A DNA stretch of 6,677 bases from Candidatus Aminicenantota bacterium (GTDB lineage Bacteria > Acidobacteriota > Aminicenantia > Aminicenantales > Aminicenantaceae). The first letter of the stretch is position 1. Each line of letters begins with the position of its first letter. Below the pieces are notes generated by a model. That model ran no database searches and was not told the DNA's origin. It was given only the letters and a program-made list of their open reading frames with translations. Positions 1 through 5,131 of this stretch are shown here, in pieces. The position numbers were made by a program, and so were the translations under genes. The DNA is taken from the NCBI GenBank assembly GCA_030620655.1, contig JAUXEH010000159.1, forward strand, positions 1 to 6,677. The letters run 5' to 3'.

Positions 1-894
1 CGGCCGCGGGACTCCTATGTGCTTGCCACCAAGGTGCCGGGTGACCGCGACCGCAAGACCGGTTTCCTCCTGCCGGAGACCTCTGCCGAGAACTTCAAGA
101 CGAAATTCGACACCAGTCTCGAACGCCTGGGTTTGGAGTATGTGGACATCCTCTACCTCCACAACCTCAAAAGGGGACAGGACGCCCAGTCAGAACCCAT
201 GATCAAGGCCCTGCAGGATGAGAAAAGGCGCGGCCGGGCCAGGTTTATCGGCGTGACCACCCACGCCGGCGAACCCGAAGTCATCCGGGCGGCCATCGAG
301 GCCGGTGTCTATGATGTGGTGCTGAGCGCATACAACTTCCGCAAGGACTACCTCGATGACCTGCGCAAGGCCGTGGCAGAGGCGGCCCAGGCCGGGCTGG
401 GTGTCGTGGCCATGAAGACTCAGGGCGGCGTGTTCTGGGACAAGGAGAAGACCGATCCCATCAACATGAGGGCCGCGCTCAAGTTCGCACTCCAGGATAC
501 CAACCTGCACACGGCCATCCCCGGATTCACCACTTTCGACCAGATGGAGCTGGACCTGTCTGTCATGGAAGACCTGACGCTTACCGAGCAGGAGTACGCC
601 GACCTCAGGCTGGATGAGAAGACGGGAGGCCTGTACTGCCAGGCCTGCGGCCAGTGCCTACCGCAGTGCCCCCGGCAGCTTCCGATCCCGGATGTGATGC
701 GCTCCTACATGTATGCCTACGGCTACGGCAACCTGGAGAAGGCTCATTCGCTGATCACATCCCTGGACCTGGGGGACAACCCCTGCGGAGAATGCTCGAG
801 CTGTAATGTGACCTGCGCCAAACGCTTCGATGTCAAGGGACGGGTCCAGGATATCACGCGCCTGAAGAGCCTCCCCGCCGACTTTTTCGCGTAA
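1..894 (+). CDS. Aldo/keto reductase with C-terminal 2x[4Fe-4S] ferredoxin-like domain (5' partial)
   Basis: The frame is open from base 1 to the TAA at 892-894, giving 297 visible residues. The true start and the first strands of the barrel, which carry the catalytic Asp and Tyr, lie before the window. Numbering from base 1, the catalytic-type Lys is K11 (in VLATKVPG) and the His is H54 (in ILYLHNL), followed by typical AKR barrel segments (RFIGVTTH, GVVAMKTQGG, AIPGF). The tail has two C-x2-C-x2-C-x3-C sets, C213/216/219/223 and C262/265/268/272. This is the arrangement of the iron-sulfur AKR subfamily, where the clusters probably pass electrons to or from the reductase domain. The second set lacks the Pro usually found after the last Cys. 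Substrate is unknown. Whether a Tat signal exists cannot be seen. The stop codon directly abuts a repeat element. Family assignment is firm; physiological role is not. Confidence 0.9.
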   Translation, partial: RPRDSYVLATKVPGDRDRKTGFLLPETSAENFKTKFDTSLERLGLEYVDILYLHNLKRGQDAQSEPMIKALQDEKRRGRARFIGVTTHAGEPEVIRAAIEAGVYDVVLSAYNFRKDYLDDLRKAVAEAAQAGLGVVAMKTQGGVFWDKEKTDPINMRAALKFALQDTNLHTAIPGFTTFDQMELDLSVMEDLTLTEQEYADLRLDEKTGGLYCQACGQCLPQCPRQLPIPDVMRSYMYAYGYGNLEKAHSLITSLDLGDNPCGECSSCNVTCAKRFDVKGRVQDITRLKSLPADFFA

Positions 895-916
895 AATTGG
901 GGACAGGCCCCAAAAA
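895..916 (+). repeat. Repeat copy 1 (direct)
   Basis: Reads AATT-GGGG-ACAGG-CCCC followed by five A. It matches copy 2 for 21 bases and the reverse complement of copy 3 (1026-1047) for 22 bases without mismatch. The GGGG/CCCC pair also gives each copy a small internal hairpin. Confidence 0.9.
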
Positions 917-917
917 G

Positions 918-938
918 AATTGGGGACAGGCCCCAAAA
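918..938 (+). repeat. Repeat copy 2 (direct)
   Basis: Identical to copy 1 over 21 bases and offset from it by exactly 23 bases, so the two form a short tandem pair separated by two bases (A, G). Confidence 0.9.
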
Positions 939-982
939 CGGGATTCACTCTAAAAATCCAGAGGATATGCACAAATTTCCCC

Positions 983-1004
983 ATGGGAAAATGAGCGTTC
1001 CCAT
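983..1004. repeat. Inner hairpin of the intergenic element
   Basis: ATGGGAA at 983-989 is the exact reverse complement of TTCCCAT at 998-1004, giving a 7-base stem and an 8-base loop. It sits roughly in the middle of the block bounded by the outer repeats. Confidence 0.6.
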
Positions 1005-1025
1005 TATTAGCCTGAGGGCCATCTT

Positions 1026-1047
1026 TTTTTGGGGCCTGTCCCCAATT
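1026..1047 (-). repeat. Repeat copy 3 (inverted)
   Basis: Five T, then GGGGCCTGTCCCC, then AATT: the exact reverse complement of copy 1 over 22 bases. In RNA it could pair with copy 1 or copy 2, but not both at once. Confidence 0.9.
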
Positions 1048-1060
1048 GCTATTTTTTTAC

Positions 1061-1090
1061 TTGACAGGCCGACTCTGGCTGCAGTAAACT
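1061..1090 (+). promoter_or_regulatory. Sigma70-type promoter of tetR-icmF
   Basis: A perfect -35 box TTGACA lies at 1061-1066 and a weaker -10 box TAAACT (4 of 6 matches) at 1085-1090, with an 18-base spacer. Transcription would be expected to begin near 1097, inside the operator palindrome. The -35 box starts only 14 bases after the end of the upstream repeat element. Confidence 0.65.
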
Positions 1091-1110
1091 GATTGAGCGC
1101 TCGCTCAATC
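1091..1110. promoter_or_regulatory. TetR-type operator palindrome
   Basis: GATTGAGCG at 1091-1099 is the exact reverse complement of CGCTCAATC at 1102-1110, with a CT centre. Perfect short-armed palindromes of this kind next to a tetR-family gene are typical TetR operators. This one starts right after the -10 box, covers the expected transcription start, and ends four bases before the tetR ATG. A bound dimer would therefore block initiation of both tetR and icmF. Regulation by the adjacent gene product is inferred from position. Confidence 0.8.
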
Positions 1111-1114
1111 AGAC

Positions 1115-1771
1115 ATGAAGAACACAGACACTCCCGAAAGGATCACAGACATCCCCTCTCAGGTGAAAGATCCCGATCTCATCGGACGGCGCCGCCGCCA
1201 GATCATGGATGCCGCAGTCCGGCTGTTCATCGAAAAGGGCTTCCACAAGACCACCACCCGGGAGATCGCTCGCGAATCCGGGATATCCACCGGGCTGCTG
1301 TACGAGTATGTGTCCAGCAAGGAAGACGTGCTGTACCTCGTGTGCGACGCCATCCACGCCGAGGTGGAGGCGACGGTGGCCGAGGCCGTCCAGAGGGTGT
1401 CCGAGGGAAGCAACGTTCTGGCGGCCATGATACGGGAGTATTTTTTGGTCTGTGACCGCATGAGCGACCACATCCTGCTGGTCTACCAGGAGACCAAGGC
1501 CCTTCCCGATCAATGGCGCCGCCGCGTGCTGGAAAACGAGGTCAAGCTGACCAACATTTTCGTCAGCACACTCGAAGGCCTGGCACGATCCGGCGATTTT
1601 CCCCGACTCCCGCGCAAGTCCATCGAGCTCATCGCCCACAACATCACGGTGCTCGGCCACATGTGGACATTTCGGCGCTGGTTCCTGTCCCGCCACTACT
1701 CCATCGAGGACTATATCAAGCGGCAGACGGATTTCATCCTGGGGAAATCCACCAAGAAGGAGACGCAATGA
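1115..1771 (+). CDS. TetR/AcrR-family transcriptional repressor, likely acyl-CoA responsive
   Basis: 218 residues, the usual TetR length. The N-terminal DNA-binding domain spans about residues 27-73: the helix [15 protein letters not shown] leads into [20 protein letters not shown], the helix-turn-helix at about 48-66. The C-terminal part (about 80-215) is the ligand/dimer domain; its [10 protein letters not shown] segment resembles regulators of fatty acid and acyl-CoA metabolism (recalled family likeness). The ATG at 1115 is the first start after the operator and has no clear Shine-Dalgarno. The in-frame GTG at 1163 and ATG at 1205 also lack well-placed ones, and the latter would cut into the DNA-binding domain. 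The stop overlaps the icmF start (ATGA, 1768-1771), so the genes are co-transcribed and probably translationally coupled. The inferred role is autorepression of tetR-icmF, relieved by a branched or short-chain acyl-CoA. Confidence 0.9.
   Translation: MKNTDTPERITDIPSQVKDPDLIGRRRRQIMDAAVRLFIEKGFHKTTTREIARESGISTGLLYEYVSSKEDVLYLVCDAIHAEVEATVAEAVQRVSEGSNVLAAMIREYFLVCDRMSDHILLVYQETKALPDQWRRRVLENEVKLTNIFVSTLEGLARSGDFPRLPRKSIELIAHNITVLGHMWTFRRWFLSRHYSIEDYIKRQTDFILGKSTKKETQ
1757..1762 (+). promoter_or_regulatory. Ribosome binding site fixing the icmF start
   Basis: AAGGAG lies 5 bases before the ATG at 1768, within the last codons of tetR. The icmF frame is open another 85 codons upstream, where it overlaps tetR. 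This site, plus the onset of recognisable IcmF sequence soon after 1768, shows that the ATG at 1768 is the real start. Confidence 0.85.
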
Positions 1772-4700
1772 GCCAAGAACCCGAAGCCTATCGTTCCAAG
1801 AACCATATCCGGGTCGTCACGGCCACCTCCCTGTTCGACGGACACGACGCCGCCATCGGCATCATTCGGCGGATCCTGCAGAGCACGGGCGTCGAGGTCA
1901 TCCATCTGGGGCACAACCGCTCGGTCCTGGAGATCGTGGATGCGGCTATAGAAGAGGACGCGCAGGGTATCGCCGTCTCATCCTACCAGGGCGGTCACCT
2001 GGAGTACTTCAAGTACATGGTCGATCTCTTGAAGGAGCGGGGCGCATCCCGCATCCGGATTTTCGGCGGCGGAGGAGGGGTCATCATCCCCGAGGAGATC
2101 AAGGAGCTCGAGGATTACGGAGTGACCAAGATCTACTCCCCGGAGGACGGCGCCAAATGGGGTCTGCAGGGCATCATCAACCACATGGTGGAGAGGATGG
2201 ATTTCTGTACCGTGGCCGAGGAGGCTCCGGATTACGCGCGGCTGTCCCCAGAAAACAAACGGCAGGTGGCCGGGGCGCTGACCGCTGTCGAGCTGGCCAA
2301 GGCCGGGGAATACGGAGACCTCTCCGAGATCCTGTCGGAGCTGGACCGGGGCGCGTCGTCCCGGATCATCCCGGTGGTGGGCATCACCGGGACCGGTGGC
2401 GCCGGCAAGTCTTCGCTGACAGACGAGCTGGTCCAGCGGATCCTGCGTGACATCCCCGAGGTCTCTGTGGCCATCGTCAGCTGCGATCCCTCGCGCCGCA
2501 AGACCGGAGGGGCCCTGCTGGGGGACCGCATCCGTATGAACGCCATCAACCACCCGCGCGTTTACATGCGTTCGCTGGCCACGCGCCTGTCCCAGACCGA
2601 GATTCCCGAGGCTTTGCCCGAGGTGCTGAGCGTGCTCAAGGCCTCCGGCTTCGGCCTCATCCTGGTTGAGACGGCCGGGATCGGCCAGGGGGACTCCCGC
2701 ATCACCGACCTGGTCGACCTCTCCGTCTATGTCATGACCAGCGAGTACGGGGCGGCGTCCCAGTTGGAAAAGATCGACATGCTCGACTTCGCCGACCTGG
2801 TCGTGATCAACAAATTCGAGAAGAGGGGAAGCGAAGACGCGCTGCGGGATGTCCGCAAACAGGTGCAGCGGAACCGCAAGGCCTTCGACACCGACCCCGC
2901 GTGCCTGCCTGTCTTCGGAACCATCGCCTCGAAGTTCAACGACGATGGGGTGACCGCCTTGTATCAGGCCCTGCTGGCGGGGGTGATAGAAAAGACCGGC
3001 GCCCCCTTCGACACGCACATGCCGCCGTGCGACAACAGGACCTCCACGTCAAAGACCACCATCGTTCCGCCCGAGCGCACGCGCTACCTGGCGGAGATCG
3101 CCGAGACCGTGCGCGCCTACCACCAGCACACTGGGGAGCAGGCCGCCGCGGTCCGCAGCCGCTGGCACCTCTCCGAATCCCTCAAACGTCTGAGCGGCCT
3201 GGACCATCAAGATGGCGCTCTGGGTGGGCGGGAACAGGGAGGGGGAGGTTTGGACGGGCTGGCACGCCTCAAGCAGGAGGTCGCCCTGGCCGATGAAAGG
3301 ATCAAGGAAGAGACGCGGCGGGTCCTGAAAGAGTGGGAGGAGATCCGGGAGAAATACAGCCAGGACGAGCTGTGCTATGAGGTCCGGAACTGCGACATCA
3401 AACTCCCGCTCTCCACGGAATCCCTCTCTCACCAGAAGATCCCCAAGATCGTCCTGCCCCGGTTCCAGGACCCGGGAGAGATCTACCGCTGGATGCGCGA
3501 AGAAAACGTCCCCGGGTATTTCCCCTTTACGGCCGGGGTCTTTCCCTTGAAGAGAGTGGGAGAAGACCCCACCCGCATGTTCGCCGGCGAGGGCGATCCG
3601 GCCCGCACCAACCGCAGGTTCAAGCTGCTGTCCGCAAACTACCATGCCAAGCGCCTGTCCACGGCCTTCGATTCCGTGACCCTCTACGGCTGCGACCCGG
3701 AGGAGCGCCCCGACATCTACGGCAAGGTCGGCACCTCGGGTGTCAGCATCTGCACGCTGGATGACGTCAAGGTGCTCTACGGCGGGTTCGACCTGAGTGC
3801 GCCCACCACCTCGGTGTCCATGACCATTAACGGTCCCGCACCCATGATCATGGCGATGTTCCTCAACACCGCCATCGACCAGCAGGTGGACCGATTCACA
3901 GACGAGCAGGGGAATCCCCCCACAGAGGAGCAGTACCTGACCATCCGGGCAGATGTGCTCTCTAAAGTTCGGGGCACGGTCCAGGCCGACATCCTCAAAG
4001 AGGACCAGGGCCAGAACACGTGCATTTTTTCCACGGATTTCGCGCTAAGGATGATGGGGGATATCCAGGAATATTTCATCCATAACGATGTACGCAACTT
4101 CTATTCGGTGTCCATCTCCGGCTATCACATCGCCGAGGCCGGGGCCAATCCCATCACCCAGCTGGCCCTGACCCTGTCCAACGGCTTCACGTATGTGGAG
4201 TACTACCGCTCCCGCGGCATGCCTCTCGACAGCTTCGGCCCCAACCTGTCCTTCTTCTTCTCCAACGGCATGGACCCGGAATACACGGTGATCGGCCGGG
4301 TGGCCCGCCGCATCTGGTCCATTGCCATGCGGGACAAATACCGGGCCTCGCGCCGCACCCAGATGCTCAAGTATCACATCCAGACCTCGGGACGCTCGCT
4401 CCACAGCCAGGAGATCCAGTTCAACGACATCCGCACCACCCTGCAGGCCCTGTGCGCGGTCTACGACAACTGCAGCAGCCTCCACACCAACGCCTATGAC
4501 GAGGCCATCACCACTCCCAGCGATGAATCCGTGCGGCGGGCCCTGGCCATCCAGCTCATCATCAACCGCGAGTGGGGGCTGGCCAAGAACGAGAACCCGC
4601 TGCAGGGCAGCTTCGTCGTCGAGGAGCTGACCCGGCTGGTGGAGGAGGGCGTGCTCCTCGAGTTCGACCGCATCTCGGAGCGGGGCGGGGTCCTGGGCGC

Positions 4701-5085
4701 CATGGAGACCGGCTACCAGCGCAGCCGCATCCAGGAGGAGTCCTTGCACTACGAGCTGCTCAAACACACGGGTGAGCTGCCCGTGGTCGGTGTCAACACC
4801 TTCCAGAATCCTGAGGCTGCTGATCCGGATGCTGTCGAGACCCAGACATGTATCCCGCTCGCCCGGGCCACTGAGGAAGAGAAGGAATCCCAGCTTAGCC
4901 GCCTGGCCGAGTTCCGGAAGAGAAACGAAAAGGAAGCCCCGGCCGCCCTGGAGCGGCTGCAGCAGGTGGCTCTCGCCGGTGAGAACATCTTCGCCGAGCT
5001 CATGAACACAGTGCGTTTCTGTTCACTCGGCCAGATCACACAGGCCCTTTACGGAGTGGGCGGCCAGTACCGCCGCAACATGTGA
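1768..5085 (+). CDS. icmF: Fused isobutyryl-CoA mutase IcmF (B12-binding + MeaB G-protein chaperone + mutase)
   Basis: A 1105-residue cytoplasmic enzyme interconverting isobutyryl-CoA and n-butyryl-CoA with adenosylcobalamin, near the usual family length (about 1,090 aa). Residues ~12-145 are the B12-binding domain, with the DGHDAAIG motif (H26 lower axial ligand) and FGGGGG loop. Residues ~200-415 are the MeaB-type GTPase: Walker A GTGGAGKS (208-215, K214), [11 protein letters not shown] (238-248), ETAGIGQGD (301-309) and base-recognition motif NKFE (348-351) instead of NKxD. A linker with a Gly-rich patch (483-494) precedes the mutase barrel (~540-1105). Substrate residues are F605 (RMFAGEG) and Q749 (GQNTCIF), 144 residues apart. 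Methylmalonyl-CoA mutases have Tyr and Arg there, so isobutyryl-CoA is the expected substrate. H787 in SGYHIAEAG is the conserved cobalamin-pocket His. The C-terminus ([18 protein letters not shown]) looks intact. The MeaB part would load and protect cofactor. It overlaps tetR by 4 bases. Confidence 0.96.
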   Translation: MSQEPEAYRSKNHIRVVTATSLFDGHDAAIGIIRRILQSTGVEVIHLGHNRSVLEIVDAAIEEDAQGIAVSSYQGGHLEYFKYMVDLLKERGASRIRIFGGGGGVIIPEEIKELEDYGVTKIYSPEDGAKWGLQGIINHMVERMDFCTVAEEAPDYARLSPENKRQVAGALTAVELAKAGEYGDLSEILSELDRGASSRIIPVVGITGTGGAGKSSLTDELVQRILRDIPEVSVAIVSCDPSRRKTGGALLGDRIRMNAINHPRVYMRSLATRLSQTEIPEALPEVLSVLKASGFGLILVETAGIGQGDSRITDLVDLSVYVMTSEYGAASQLEKIDMLDFADLVVINKFEKRGSEDALRDVRKQVQRNRKAFDTDPACLPVFGTIASKFNDDGVTALYQALLAGVIEKTGAPFDTHMPPCDNRTSTSKTTIVPPERTRYLAEIAETVRAYHQHTGEQAAAVRSRWHLSESLKRLSGLDHQDGALGGREQGGGGLDGLARLKQEVALADERIKEETRRVLKEWEEIREKYSQDELCYEVRNCDIKLPLSTESLSHQKIPKIVLPRFQDPGEIYRWMREENVPGYFPFTAGVFPLKRVGEDPTRMFAGEGDPARTNRRFKLLSANYHAKRLSTAFDSVTLYGCDPEERPDIYGKVGTSGVSICTLDDVKVLYGGFDLSAPTTSVSMTINGPAPMIMAMFLNTAIDQQVDRFTDEQGNPPTEEQYLTIRADVLSKVRGTVQADILKEDQGQNTCIFSTDFALRMMGDIQEYFIHNDVRNFYSVSISGYHIAEAGANPITQLALTLSNGFTYVEYYRSRGMPLDSFGPNLSFFFSNGMDPEYTVIGRVARRIWSIAMRDKYRASRRTQMLKYHIQTSGRSLHSQEIQFNDIRTTLQALCAVYDNCSSLHTNAYDEAITTPSDESVRRALAIQLIINREWGLAKNENPLQGSFVVEELTRLVEEGVLLEFDRISERGGVLGAMETGYQRSRIQEESLHYELLKHTGELPVVGVNTFQNPEAADPDAVETQTCIPLARATEEEKESQLSRLAEFRKRNEKEAPAALERLQQVALAGENIFAELMNTVRFCSLGQITQALYGVGGQYRRNM

Positions 5086-5093
5086 AGGAAGGA
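5085..5093 (+). promoter_or_regulatory. Strong Shine-Dalgarno immediately after icmF
   Basis: AAGGAAGGA overlaps the last base of the icmF stop codon. It is about 34 bases from the deacetylase ATG at 5128, too far to serve it directly. It is 8 bases from a GTG at 5102, which opens a 9-codon ORF ending at the deacetylase start. Confidence 0.45.
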
Positions 5094-5101
5094 AAACCGC
5101 G

Positions 5102-5131
5102 GTGGTCCATATCCTTCAGCTGAAGCGATGA
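5102..5131 (+). CDS. Possible 9-codon leader ORF coupled to the deacetylase gene
   Basis: GTG at 5102 opens nine codons (M-V-H-I-L-Q-L-K-R) ending in TGA at 5129-5131. That stop overlaps the deacetylase ATG at 5128 as ATGA, the same junction used between tetR and icmF. The upstream Shine-Dalgarno (5085-5093) is well spaced for this GTG, whereas the deacetylase ATG itself has only a weak GAAG two bases upstream. Translation of the leader could therefore deliver ribosomes to the main start. The peptide need have no function of its own. With so few codons this could be chance. Confidence 0.25.
   Translation: MVHILQLKR

Larger units (their letters stand above)
895..1047. mobile_element. REP/MITE-like intergenic element with inverted termini
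   Basis: The 153-base block begins on the base after the reductase stop codon. It is bounded by copies of one sequence in opposite orientation: two direct copies on the left (from 895 and 918) and one inverted copy on the right (ending at 1047). The core (about 939-1025) is AT-richer than the flanking genes and carries a second inverted repeat at 983-1004. No ORF of note lies inside. Short palindromic units containing GGGGACAGGCCCC in paired opposite orientation resemble REP/BIME units mobilised by RAYT (IS200-like Y1) transposases, or a small MITE. That identity is inference. A native terminator region built from the same repeat is the alternative. No target-site duplication is evident. Confidence 0.5.
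918..1058 (+). terminator. Possible intrinsic terminator of the reductase gene
   Basis: Copy 2 (or copy 1) pairing with copy 3 would give a long GC-cored stem at 1027-1047. Four bases later comes a run of seven T (1052-1058). That is the shape of a rho-independent terminator, but the roughly 88-base loop is far longer than usual. The short internal GGGG/CCCC hairpin of copy 3 followed by the T-run is a simpler alternative. It would separate the reductase transcript from the tetR promoter immediately downstream. Confidence 0.3.

Noticed and set aside
895..1060. CRISPR array from the repeated ~21-base units
   Set aside because: There are only three copies, one of them inverted, with a 2-base and an ~88-base gap instead of regular spacers, and no cas genes nearby.
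1093..1455. TTG-initiated 120-codon frame starting within the operator
   Set aside because: It overlaps tetR out of frame, encodes an Arg/His-rich peptide with no recognisable domain, and has no ribosome binding site.
1513..1767. An 85-codon N-terminal extension of the icmF frame
   Set aside because: It lies entirely within tetR in another frame and its residues do not resemble IcmF. AAGGAG five bases before ATG 1768 and the family-typical N-terminus fix the start at 1768.
1109..1768. A 219-codon minus-strand frame covering tetR
   Set aside because: It mirrors the TetR gene almost end to end and has no motif, whereas the + strand encodes a clear helix-turn-helix regulator with its own promoter and operator.
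1978..3018. A long open frame (346 codons) on the minus strand inside icmF
   Set aside because: It is antisense to the B12-binding and GTPase domains, whose motifs are unmistakable on the + strand. Long antisense frames are expected in GC-rich coding DNA.
5086..5127. Intrinsic terminator between icmF and the deacetylase
   Set aside because: The palindromes ACCGCGGT (5096-5103) and CTTCAGCTGAAG (5114-5125) form only very short stems and no T-run follows.
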